Source: Bacillus sp. FJAT-42315
GTDB taxonomy: Bacteria > Bacillota > Bacilli > Bacillales > Domibacillaceae
Direction: 5' to 3'
Assembly: GCF_002797375.1 (NCBI RefSeq)
Contig: NZ_KZ454941.1
Location: 460,516 to 524,515 of the forward strand
DNA: 64,000 bases
Shown: one piece after another, positions 27,254-34,931 of the stretch
Numbering within the stretch: the first letter of the stretch is position 1
Layout: each line of letters opens with the position of its first letter
Position numbers and translations under genes: made by a program
Notes under the pieces: model-generated
Database searches by the model: none
What the model saw: the letters and a program-made list of their open reading frames with translations, nothing else
What the model was told of the DNA's origin: nothing

Positions 27254-28411
27254 ATGACTGAAAAAAGGATTTTTCTATCCCCTCCTCACTTGAGTGGAAA
27301 CGAACAAACATATGTGAATGAAGCATTTGCAACGAATTGGATTGCTCCGACAGGACCAAACGTTCATCAATTTGAAGAGAACATGGCCAAATATGCACAA
27401 ACGAATGGCAGCGTTGCTGTAAGTTCGGGAACAGCAGCGATTCATTTAGCATTGCTGTTATTGAATGTCCAGCAAGGAGATGTTGTATTTTGTTCCACCT
27501 TGACTTTCGTTGCTACGGCCAATCCAATTGTTTATGTAGGGGCTGAGCCGGTTTTTATTGATTCTGAAGAAGAAAGCTGGAATATGTCTCCTTTAGCCTT
27601 AGAGCGAGCATTACATGAAGCAAAGAAAAAAGGACAGCTTCCAAAAGCGGTAATTATCGTGCATTTATTTGGTCAAAGTGCCAAAATGAATGAAATATTA
27701 GCAATCTGTCATCAATACAACGTGCCAGTCATTGAAGATGCAGCCGAATCTTTAGGTTCAGAGTATCAAGGGAGAAAAAGCGGGAGCTTAGGTTCTTTTG
27801 GCATCTACTCTTTTAATGGTAATAAAATTATTACAACATCCGGTGGCGGGATGCTCGTCTCTGATGATGTCGAACGATTGAACCATGCGAAATATTTAGC
27901 TGCACAAGCACGTGATCCTCTGCCTTTTTATCAACATCAAACAATCGGCTACAATTATCGTATGAGCAATGTTCTTGCAGGGATTGGCATTGCCCAATTA
28001 CAGGTGCTAGATGAGAGAGTAAAGGCGAAGCGTGCTCTCTTTGTTCGTTATAAAGAATCCCTTCATCATATTGATAGCATTCAATTTATGCCAGAGCTTG
28101 CAGGCACAAAATCGAATCGGTGGTTAACGACGTTCACGATTGATGACAAGGAAAAAGTAGAGGAAATTCTTAATGCATTAGCAAAGGAAAACATTGAAGC
28201 AAGACAAGTGTGGAAGCCGCTTCATACGCAGCCCGTCTTTTCAGGTTATCGATATTATCCTCACTTGGAATATAAAAGCGTTTCTGATCAGTTGTTTGAG
28301 AAAGGACTCTGCTTGCCATCTGGAACGAGCATGTCTGAGCAAGATCAAGATCGAGTGATTGAGATTGTGGATTCCGTTTGTCGCTCAGTTAATAAAAGAG
28401 GGATCGTGTAA
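27254..28411 (+). CDS. epsN: PLP-dependent nucleotide-sugar aminotransferase (EpsN/PglE type)
   Basis: 385 aa, DegT/DnrJ/EryC1 family. The Lys in Y-S-F-N-G-N-K-I-I-T-T-S-G-G-G is the predicted PLP anchor; SSGTAAIHLAL and VIEDAAESLGS are cofactor-site motifs. It should transaminate the 4-keto sugar made by the upstream enzyme, giving UDP-2-acetamido-4-amino-2,4,6-trideoxyhexose, the bacillosamine precursor. ATG 27254 follows GAGGTGT by 8 bases. Its TAA overlaps the ATG of the next gene by one base. Confidence 0.9.
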   Translation: MTEKRIFLSPPHLSGNEQTYVNEAFATNWIAPTGPNVHQFEENMAKYAQTNGSVAVSSGTAAIHLALLLLNVQQGDVVFCSTLTFVATANPIVYVGAEPVFIDSEEESWNMSPLALERALHEAKKKGQLPKAVIIVHLFGQSAKMNEILAICHQYNVPVIEDAAESLGSEYQGRKSGSLGSFGIYSFNGNKIITTSGGGMLVSDDVERLNHAKYLAAQARDPLPFYQHQTIGYNYRMSNVLAGIGIAQLQVLDERVKAKRALFVRYKESLHHIDSIQFMPELAGTKSNRWLTTFTIDDKEKVEEILNALAKENIEARQVWKPLHTQPVFSGYRYYPHLEYKSVSDQLFEKGLCLPSGTSMSEQDQDRVIEIVDSVCRSVNKRGIV

Positions 28412-29031
28412 TGACAACACAATTACGAGTGAAAAGAATGCTAGATGTAGTCTTGTCTTTCGTGGGAATTATCGCTTTATCCATCGTCTTTATAGTCATT
28501 GGCATTTGTATTAAAGTCACTTCTAAGGGACCTATTTTGTTCAAACAATCTCGTCTTGGAAAAAATGGGAAAGTATTTAATATTTATAAATTCAGAACGA
28601 TGGTAGAGGGAGCAGAACATTTAGGTGACGGTTTATTCCTCCAAGATCAAGGTGATAATCGGATCACAAAAATAGGGCGTTTTTTACGTATCACTAGTCT
28701 CGATGAACTACCTCAGCTGTTTAATATTTTAAAAGGTGAGATGAGTTTTGTCGGACCGAGGCCTCCGGTTACTTATTATCCGTATAAGTTTGAGGAGTAT
28801 TCTCCAGATAAAAAGATTCGCTTTGATATGGTGCCTGGTATTACTGGATACGCGCAAGTGATGGGGAGAAATGCTTTAAGCTGGGATGAAAGAATCGAAT
28901 ATGATGTCCACTATATTAAGCATTTCAGCTTATGGTTCGATATGAAAATAATTTTTTTAACAGTTAATAAAATTATTCGGAGAGAGAATATATACGGTAA
29001 TGACCAAAAAAGGAGCGGGAAAATTTCATGA
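28411..29031 (+). CDS. epsL: Initiating sugar-phosphate transferase (EpsL/PglC type)
   Basis: 206 aa. One N-terminal membrane segment (about 10-32) and the bacterial sugar transferase domain with RLGKNGKVFNIYKFRTM, RITKIGRFLRITSLDELPQ and S-F-V-G-P-R-P-P. Transfers a sugar-1-phosphate to undecaprenyl phosphate to start the repeat unit. With EpsC and EpsN upstream, the sugar is likely the diamino-type hexose. Start and stop overlap both neighbours (1 base and 4 bases, ATGA), indicating coupled translation. Confidence 0.92.
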   Translation: MTTQLRVKRMLDVVLSFVGIIALSIVFIVIGICIKVTSKGPILFKQSRLGKNGKVFNIYKFRTMVEGAEHLGDGLFLQDQGDNRITKIGRFLRITSLDELPQLFNILKGEMSFVGPRPPVTYYPYKFEEYSPDKKIRFDMVPGITGYAQVMGRNALSWDERIEYDVHYIKHFSLWFDMKIIFLTVNKIIRRENIYGNDQKRSGKIS

Positions 29032-30137
29032 TCAAGCAAAATGTGAAATATAAGATCCTTGATCTAAATCAAAAGGATGAGTGGCTCTATTTCGTCACGA
29101 AATGTGAAACATATGATGTCTTCTACCTTCCGCAATATGTGCAAATGTATGAAGAACGTGGAGAAGGGAATGGCTATTTATTTGTTTATGAGAAGTCTGA
29201 GAAGGAATTTGTGATTTACCCTTTTTTAAAACGGGAGATTCCAGATCGTGTTGATAGTCGAATATACTATGATATCACCACTCCTTATGGATACGGAGGG
29301 CCGTTATATTCTCTTAGTAGATTAAAAAGTGATGATGATTTTGTTAGGGATTTTAGACGAAGCTTTGAGCATTATTGTGAAGCGGAGGGCATTGTGAGTG
29401 AGTTTATTCGCTTTCACTCTTATTTAGAAACGGAAGCAGGGCTAGCGAGTTATGTCCATATCACGTCTGTTGGTGAGATGATTTACAATGATGTCACTAA
29501 GGTGGAAGAGGAGATTTGGCGTGAAGTGGGGTCAAGCAAAAAGCGGCGAATTAAAAAGAGTAAAAGAAACCAAGTGGAGATAAAGTTTATCGACGGAAAG
29601 GACATTGGTCCGAAAGAGGTCCAAATGTTCTATGACATCTATACAGAAACGATGGATAAGAAACAAGCGTCGTCCTTTTATTACTTTTCGTTAGAATTTT
29701 TTCAAGCTTATTTCCAAGCACTTAAAGGTTATATTACTCTAGCGTTCGCTCTACACGAAGATCAAGTCATCTCTGCCAATCTACTATTAAAAAGTGAAGG
29801 ATTCGTCACCATTCACTTAAGTGCTTCTTTCAAAGAATATCTTCATTTATGTCCTAATTGCTATTTGCGATACGAATGCATCCTGTGGGCTAAAAGAAGT
29901 GGCTACCACATCGTCGACCATGGAGGAGGAAAAGAAAAAGGAGACTCCCTTTACAAATACAAACAACAATTCTCCAATACAGAAAAGCAATTTCACATCG
30001 GCAAGAAAATTCACAACCAAGCAATCTATAACCAATTAGCTAGCGCAAAAACGAGCCTCATACAAGGAGAACAAGCTGGATTTTTCCCAGAATATCGACA
30101 GGTGCCTGTCACTCCCCGAGATTTGTCGAATCAATAA
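29028..30137 (+). CDS. FemAB/GNAT-like acyltransferase of the EPS block, with repeat-derived C-terminus
   Basis: 369 aa, FemAB / CelD-like GNAT fold. R-I-K-K-S-K-R-N begins the second half, then YYFSLEFFQAYFQ and VDHGGGKEKGDSLYKYKQQF, the acceptor-side motif of this family. Members add an amino acid or acyl group to an amine; here the amine could be the 4-amino sugar, since no EpsM-type acetyltransferase is present. ATG 29028 overlaps the previous stop. The natural protein end appears to be F-F-P-E-Y-R; the following 12 residues (QVPVTPRDLSNQ) and the stop come from a dispersed repeat copy. Confidence 0.82.
   Translation: MIKQNVKYKILDLNQKDEWLYFVTKCETYDVFYLPQYVQMYEERGEGNGYLFVYEKSEKEFVIYPFLKREIPDRVDSRIYYDITTPYGYGGPLYSLSRLKSDDDFVRDFRRSFEHYCEAEGIVSEFIRFHSYLETEAGLASYVHITSVGEMIYNDVTKVEEEIWREVGSSKKRRIKKSKRNQVEIKFIDGKDIGPKEVQMFYDIYTETMDKKQASSFYYFSLEFFQAYFQALKGYITLAFALHEDQVISANLLLKSEGFVTIHLSASFKEYLHLCPNCYLRYECILWAKRSGYHIVDHGGGKEKGDSLYKYKQQFSNTEKQFHIGKKIHNQAIYNQLASAKTSLIQGEQAGFFPEYRQVPVTPRDLSNQ
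30095..30131 (+). repeat. Dispersed ~31-bp repeat, copy 13, inside a coding sequence
   Basis: TCGACAGGTGCCTGTCAC then TCCCCGAGATTTGTCGAAT. It carries the TCGACA/TGTCGA terminal inverted repeats and encodes the C-terminal residues of the FemAB-like protein. Confidence 0.9.
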
Positions 30138-30193
30138 AAATGATACTTTTCTCCAAATAGCTAATGAAAATCGACTAGGAGTGGAGATAACTT

Positions 30194-31417
30194 ATGAAGG
30201 ATAATTTTTTAATTCTAGGTGGTAGTGTCGGACAGTTGCCTGCGATAGAGAAAGCACAAGAACTCGGGATGAATGCAGTGGTCGTTTCTAATGATCCACA
30301 TTGTATTGGAGCAAGTGTAACGGATTATTTTGCGTGTGTAGATACTACAGATTTCGAGGGCGTAGAACAAGTAGCCCGCCAATATAATGTGGTCGGATCG
30401 ATGACGATGTCGAATGATGTGGCTGTACCGGTTAGTTGCTATGTAAATGAAAAATTGAATCTGCCAATGCAAGGAGAAGAGATTACATACGTTGTAGCAG
30501 ATAAATATCGTATGCGCCAAAAATACGCTGCTTATCAAGTGAATTCTCCTCAGTTTTATCAAATAAGTGATTCTGATCATTTAGCTTTCATTAAGCATGA
30601 ACTGCAACCTCTTTTGAAAACGAAAAGCTTTATTGTAAAGCCTAACGATAGCTCAGGGAGTCGTGGAGTCAGAAAAATTACAAAGATTGATGAATTAGAT
30701 GAAGCCGTGCTGCATGCGATGAGTTTTAGCCCCAGTAAGAAGGTAATTGTAGAGGAATTTATCGAAGGAATTGAACTAGGAGCGCTTACATTTAGTGTAG
30801 ATGGAAAAATGATTTACTGCTTCATTCACAATGATAAAGTCTTACAGATGGTTCAAATCGGTCATTCTTTTCCTCATATGTTTTCTAGTGATCAAGAGAT
30901 AAAGATACAAAAGGAATGCGAAAAGGCACTAGCTAGTCTAGGGATAAAAAATGGTCCCTGCCTTTTAGATATTATGCTCGACTCTAATGGTATCCCTTTT
31001 ATCATTGAAGCAGGTGCTAGGTTGTCCGCTCATAAATTACCTGAAATTGTTGAAATTTATTCAGGAATTGATCTAGTTACTCTCACTGTGCAATTAGCGA
31101 GCGGACAAAAAGTAGAATGTCCGCCAGTGACTAAAAACGAAGCAGTAGCAGTAGAAATGATCACTTTCGATCAGGATGGTATTATTGAAAAAATCGGCGA
31201 TCTCTCTTCACTCATTCAAAAATATCAACCAGCAGATTTTGAGCTTCGCCTTTCAGAAAAGCAAAAAATAACTAAGCTCAAATCCAGTCAAGATCACTAC
31301 GGCTATGTCATCTTCATTGGAGAAAACGTTGTTGAAGTAGAAGGGAAATGCACCCAATTTATCACAGAGTGCCTGTCACTACTCGATATTTGTCGAATTG
31401 AAACTCAAGTTTTGTAA
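30194..31417 (+). CDS. ATP-grasp carboxylate-amine ligase-like protein (copy 1)
   Basis: 407 aa. N-terminal Rossmann-like lobe with L-G-G-S-V-G-Q-L-P-A, then an ATP-grasp fold: VVADKYRMRQKYA, glycine-rich loop VKPNDSSGSRGVRKI, V-E-E-F-I-E-G-I-E and the metal-binding D-I-M-L-D plus E-A-G-A-R. ATP-grasp enzymes join a carboxylate to an amine or thiol through an acyl-phosphate. Near-duplicate of the next gene. ATG 30194 follows TAGGAGTGGAG. The last ~16 residues (ECLSLLDICRIETQVL) are translated from a repeat copy and do not align to the paralogue's end. Substrates unknown; likely modifies the EPS sugar or its precursor. Confidence 0.82.
   Translation: MKDNFLILGGSVGQLPAIEKAQELGMNAVVVSNDPHCIGASVTDYFACVDTTDFEGVEQVARQYNVVGSMTMSNDVAVPVSCYVNEKLNLPMQGEEITYVVADKYRMRQKYAAYQVNSPQFYQISDSDHLAFIKHELQPLLKTKSFIVKPNDSSGSRGVRKITKIDELDEAVLHAMSFSPSKKVIVEEFIEGIELGALTFSVDGKMIYCFIHNDKVLQMVQIGHSFPHMFSSDQEIKIQKECEKALASLGIKNGPCLLDIMLDSNGIPFIIEAGARLSAHKLPEIVEIYSGIDLVTLTVQLASGQKVECPPVTKNEAVAVEMITFDQDGIIEKIGDLSSLIQKYQPADFELRLSEKQKITKLKSSQDHYGYVIFIGENVVEVEGKCTQFITECLSLLDICRIETQVL
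31367..31399 (+). repeat. Dispersed ~31-bp repeat, copy 14, inside a coding sequence
   Basis: GAGTGCCTGTCACTACTCG then ATATTTGTCGAATT; slightly diverged, within the last codons of the first ATP-grasp gene. Confidence 0.85.
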
Positions 31418-31434
31418 GAACAGAGGGGGATTCT

Positions 31435-32649
31435 ATGAAAAAGAACCTCTTAGTTTTAGGAGGTAGTGTGGGGCAAGTGCCCGCAATTGAGAAAGCTCAA
31501 GCACTTGGGATGCATGCGGTGGTCGTTTCTAATGATCCGAGCTGCATTGGAGCGAGTAAAGCCGATTATTTCGAGTGTGTCGATATAACCGATTTTAGTA
31601 GAGTAGAACGGGTGGCGCGTAAATATAAGGTAGTCGGATCGATGACGATGTCCAATGACTTAGCTGTGCCTACTAGCTGCTATGTGAATGAAAAGTTGAA
31701 TTTGCCCATGCAAGGGGAAGGACTTATACATGTTGTGGCTGACAAATATGAAATGCGAAAAAAGTTTGCCGCTCATCAAATGTTCACTCCTCCATTTTAT
31801 AAAATTAGTCATTCGGTCGATTTAATAAGGGTGAAGACTCAATTACAAGTAGCGATACAAACAAAAAACTATATCGTGAAACCGACGGATAGCTCAGGTA
31901 GTCGAGGAATTAGTAAAATTACAAACATTACTGAATTAGATCAAGCTGTTCAATATGCGATGCAGTTCAGCCCTAGTGGAAATGTAATCGTTGAGGAGTT
32001 TGTCCAAGGGTTTGAATTTGGGGCTTTGTCGTTTAGTGTGGATGGAGAAATGGTTTATTGTTTTCTTCACAATGACAAAGTGAAACAAATGGTCCAAATC
32101 GGTCACTCGTTTCCATCACTTCTATCTAAGAATCAGGTGAAAAGAGTGCAAAGTGAATGCGAAAAGGCTCTCAATAGTTTAGGTATCAAAAATGGTCCTT
32201 GCCATTTTGATATCATGATGACTGCTGACGGCACACCCTTCATTGTTGAAATCGGGGCTAGACTGGCTGCTCATCAAATACCTGAACTCATCAAGTTACA
32301 TTCAGGAATTGATCTTGTCTCTCTCACTGTGCAATTAGCGAGCGGGCAAAAGCCTAACTGCTCACCTGTCACCCAAACGAAAGCAGTAGCCGTTCAATTT
32401 ATCCATTTTGACGAAAATGGCATTCTCGAAAAAACAGGAGATCTCTCTCTACTTCATAAAAAATATCACCCAGCAGATTTCGCTCTAAAGTTTTCAGAAA
32501 ATCAGGAAATCTCCAAACTCCAATCGAGCATCGACCACTATGGCCATGTCATCTTCACCGGAAACAATGTCAAGGAAGCGGAAAATAAATGCCGACAATT
32601 TATTCATGAATTAAAAAAACACATTGTTTGTACTGCTAATGTGTGGTAG
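31435..32649 (+). CDS. ATP-grasp carboxylate-amine ligase-like protein (copy 2)
   Basis: 404 aa, closely related to the preceding protein along its whole length (for example the shared T-M-S-N-D and CYVNEKLNLPMQGE). Key motifs: VKPTDSSGSRGISKI, V-E-E-F-V-Q-G-F-E, HFDIMMTADG, and E-I-G-A-R-L. Its C-terminus (CRQFIHELKKHIVCTANVW) is free of the repeat insertion and shows what the ancestral end of copy 1 may have been. ATG 31435 follows AGAGGGG 17 bases after copy 1. A tandem pair suggests two related ligation steps or two substrates. Annotation as ligase is by fold only. Confidence 0.82.
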   Translation: MKKNLLVLGGSVGQVPAIEKAQALGMHAVVVSNDPSCIGASKADYFECVDITDFSRVERVARKYKVVGSMTMSNDLAVPTSCYVNEKLNLPMQGEGLIHVVADKYEMRKKFAAHQMFTPPFYKISHSVDLIRVKTQLQVAIQTKNYIVKPTDSSGSRGISKITNITELDQAVQYAMQFSPSGNVIVEEFVQGFEFGALSFSVDGEMVYCFLHNDKVKQMVQIGHSFPSLLSKNQVKRVQSECEKALNSLGIKNGPCHFDIMMTADGTPFIVEIGARLAAHQIPELIKLHSGIDLVSLTVQLASGQKPNCSPVTQTKAVAVQFIHFDENGILEKTGDLSLLHKKYHPADFALKFSENQEISKLQSSIDHYGHVIFTGNNVKEAENKCRQFIHELKKHIVCTANVW

Positions 32650-32711
32650 CTCGTTTGACTAATCAGTTAAGAAATAGTCACATTCAGTCGTACCCTCATC
32701 ATCTACATAAA

Positions 32712-32741
32712 TTGACAAAAACCAGGGAGTGACAGGCACCT
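32712..32741 (-). repeat. Dispersed ~31-bp repeat, copy 15
   Basis: On the plus strand TTGACAAAAACCAGGGAG then TGACAGGCACCT, between the second ATP-grasp gene and the LCP gene. The last recognisable copy in the window. Confidence 0.85.
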
Positions 32742-32813
32742 TCCTTCTCTCATTTCCATTTTCATGCTATTCTAAAGGATAGGTACGTACATTAATAAAG
32801 GAGCAAAATTTGG

Positions 32814-33746
32814 ATGGAAAGAAGATCAAGGTCTAGAAGGAAGAAAAGTAAGAAAAAGCTTTTTCTTATTGTTTTGTTGCTTATATTGGCGATTGGGGGA
32901 GGCGCAATTTTTGCAGCATATTCGGTGATCAACAACGCTTTAGACGGCATTGTCAATGAACATGCGCTGAAGAAATCTGAAAAGCGTGAAGAAGAAGTTT
33001 CCTTGAAAAATAAAGATGCATTTACCATTTTACTGTTAGGGGTCGATGAGCGAGAAGGTGACCGAGGACGCTCAGATACGATGTTACTGATGTCCGTTAA
33101 CGGTGAAGAAAACTCTGTGAAAATGCTCAGCATCCCACGTGATACGCGTGTTAAAATCGTAGGCAAAGGAACTGAGGATAAAATCAATCATGCCTATGCT
33201 TTTGGCGGAGTCGATATGTCGGCAAAAACAGTGGAGCAATTTCTCGATGTACCCGTTGATTACTATGTGGAAATCAATATGGATGGTTTTAAAGATTTAG
33301 TCGATGCTGTTGGTGGCATTGAAGTAGAAAATACATTTGCTTTTACTTATGATGGTGAAACTTTTCCAAAAGGAATGATCACTTTAACGGGGGAAGAGGC
33401 GCTGAAATATACACGTATGCGCTATGAAGATCCACAAGGTGATTTCGGTCGACAAGCTCGCCAACGCCAGGTGATTCAAGGCATTCTTGACAAAGGGGCT
33501 AGCATGACATCGGTGTTAAAATACAACGAAATTTTAGGTGCTCTGCAAAAGAATGTGCAAACGAATTTAACGGTAGACGAAATGATGAACATCCAGAAGA
33601 ACTATGCTTCAGCCAGAAACAACATCCAACAAGAAACAATTGAAGGAACAAACAAAAAAATGAACGGTGTCTATTACTACCTAGTGTCTGATGAAGAAAA
33701 AGAACGAATCTCTGATATGTTGAAACAACACTTAGGCATTCAATAA
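32814..33746 (+). CDS. LytR-CpsA-Psr (LCP) family glycopolymer ligase
   Basis: 310 aa. Cytoplasmic basic N-terminus (RRSRSRRKKSKKK), one TM helix (about 17-36), and the extracytoplasmic LCP domain: LLLGVDEREGDRGRSDTM, SIPRDTRV, K-I-N-H-A-Y-A-F-G-G, and ALKYTRMRYEDPQGDFGRQARQRQ with the conserved Arg set that binds polyprenyl pyrophosphate. Transfers lipid-linked polysaccharide or teichoic-type polymer onto peptidoglycan. ATG 32814 follows AAGGAGC by 8 bases. Within an EPS block it is likely to anchor the polymer to the wall. Confidence 0.93.
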   Translation: MERRSRSRRKKSKKKLFLIVLLLILAIGGGAIFAAYSVINNALDGIVNEHALKKSEKREEEVSLKNKDAFTILLLGVDEREGDRGRSDTMLLMSVNGEENSVKMLSIPRDTRVKIVGKGTEDKINHAYAFGGVDMSAKTVEQFLDVPVDYYVEINMDGFKDLVDAVGGIEVENTFAFTYDGETFPKGMITLTGEEALKYTRMRYEDPQGDFGRQARQRQVIQGILDKGASMTSVLKYNEILGALQKNVQTNLTVDEMMNIQKNYASARNNIQQETIEGTNKKMNGVYYYLVSDEEKERISDMLKQHLGIQ

Positions 33747-33766
33747 CATCAACCACACCTAGACGA

Positions 33767-33797
33767 AAAACACACGGCCTATAAGCTGTGTGTTTTC
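33767..33797 (+). terminator. Terminator of the LCP gene
   Basis: AAAACACACGGC pairs with GCTGTGTGTTTT, apart from one mismatch; T-rich afterwards. Confidence 0.8.
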
Positions 33798-33860
33798 TAT
33801 TTACTAGCTTACTTTAGTTTATTCACAAAGTTACATAAGAGTAAGGGAGGAGAAAACGCT

Positions 33861-34625
33861 ATGATCGATCTTCACTGTCATATTCTATCTTGTTTAGACG
33901 ATGGCGCTAAATCGAATGCGAGTAGTTTATCGATGGCTAAAATGGCCGAGAAACAAGGAATTACAAAGATTGTTGCGACCCCACATCATAAAAATGGTAT
34001 CTATGAAAATAAGAAAACTAATATTTTACTTCACGTTGCTAACTTAAATCATGAATTAAAGAATGCAGGGGTGAATGTAGAAATTTTACCTGGACAAGAG
34101 ATTCGAATGTATGGAGAAATAATTGAAGATTTCGAAAATAATGAGTTGCTTACTGTAGGTGGAAATTCCAAATATGTACTGATTGAATTTCCTTCTGGTT
34201 ATATTCCACAATACGCGGAAAAATTGCTATTTGATCTTCATATGAAAGGACTTCTTCCAATTATTGCTCATCCTGAGCGGAATCAAGAAATTCTTGAGCA
34301 TCCTGATAAGTTGTACAAGCTTGTCAAAAATGGTACCTTAACGCAAATAACCGCTTCCTCTTATATCGGTTATTTTGGAAAAAGAATTAAACGATTTACA
34401 GAACAACTTATCGAAGCCAACTTAACTCACTTCATCGCATCGGATGCCCACAACACGACCACTCGCCCTTTCCATCTAACAGAGGCATATGAAAAACTAC
34501 AATCACAACTCGGGAGCGATTACCGTTTTTACTTTCAAGAAAATGCCGAAATGATTATAAGCGGTCAACATATTCAGAAAGAACCACCAGTACGTCTTAA
34601 AAAGAAGTTCCTTGGGCTTTTCTAG
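33861..34625 (+). CDS. ywqE: YwqE/CpsB-type tyrosine-protein phosphatase (PHP family)
   Basis: 254 aa, PHP-superfamily metal-dependent phosphatase. Metal-binding motifs: DLHCHIL, LDDGA, VATPHH, L-P-G-Q-E-I-R, IIAHPER and ASDAHN. In Bacillus it dephosphorylates the BY-kinase YwqD and its targets, regulating polysaccharide export. Here the matching kinase pair (41906-43343) lies 7.3 kb away beyond a metabolic block, unlike the contiguous ywqCDE of B. subtilis. ATG 33861 follows GGGAGGAG. Confidence 0.93.
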   Translation: MIDLHCHILSCLDDGAKSNASSLSMAKMAEKQGITKIVATPHHKNGIYENKKTNILLHVANLNHELKNAGVNVEILPGQEIRMYGEIIEDFENNELLTVGGNSKYVLIEFPSGYIPQYAEKLLFDLHMKGLLPIIAHPERNQEILEHPDKLYKLVKNGTLTQITASSYIGYFGKRIKRFTEQLIEANLTHFIASDAHNTTTRPFHLTEAYEKLQSQLGSDYRFYFQENAEMIISGQHIQKEPPVRLKKKFLGLF

Positions 34626-34691
34626 AGCTTAACACTCTTGTTTTTGTAGGTATTCTTCATTTTGTCTTTGTTAAATCCTTCATATGCAACT

Positions 34692-34724
34692 AAGCATTTT
34701 GTTATAGAACAGAATGCTTTTTTT
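34692..34724 (+). terminator. Terminator closing the first EPS block
   Basis: AAGCATTTTGTT pairs with AACAGAATGCTT with one mismatch, followed by seven T. Confidence 0.85.
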
Positions 34725-34846
34725 ATGTATCTCGCACTTTTCTGCTGAATCAAAGGTGCATTTTCCCGACTTGCCTGAGAATGTTTTTTCCTGTTGAATA
34801 AGTAAAATAAGCGTCAAATGTTCTTTATAATTTTGAACGGTACGAG

Positions 34847-34855
34847 TGTTATAAT
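34847..34855 (+). promoter_or_regulatory. Extended -10 promoter of the sensor kinase operon
   Basis: TGTTATAAT is an exact extended -10 (TGnTATAAT). There is no good -35 at the right distance, as is common for this promoter class. It lies about 77 bases before the kinase start. Confidence 0.5.
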
Positions 34856-34931
34856 ATAGGAAAGTAAAAAGTAAGTGTTTCTCATACTTTGAGGACAGAG
34901 TAAGTGGATTTGTTTAATGGAGGAAATGATT

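Noticed and set aside
34819-34825. GTTCTTT, a SinR-like half-site before the sensor kinase
   Set aside because: A single isolated 7-mer, expected by chance in AT-rich DNA; no inverted partner.
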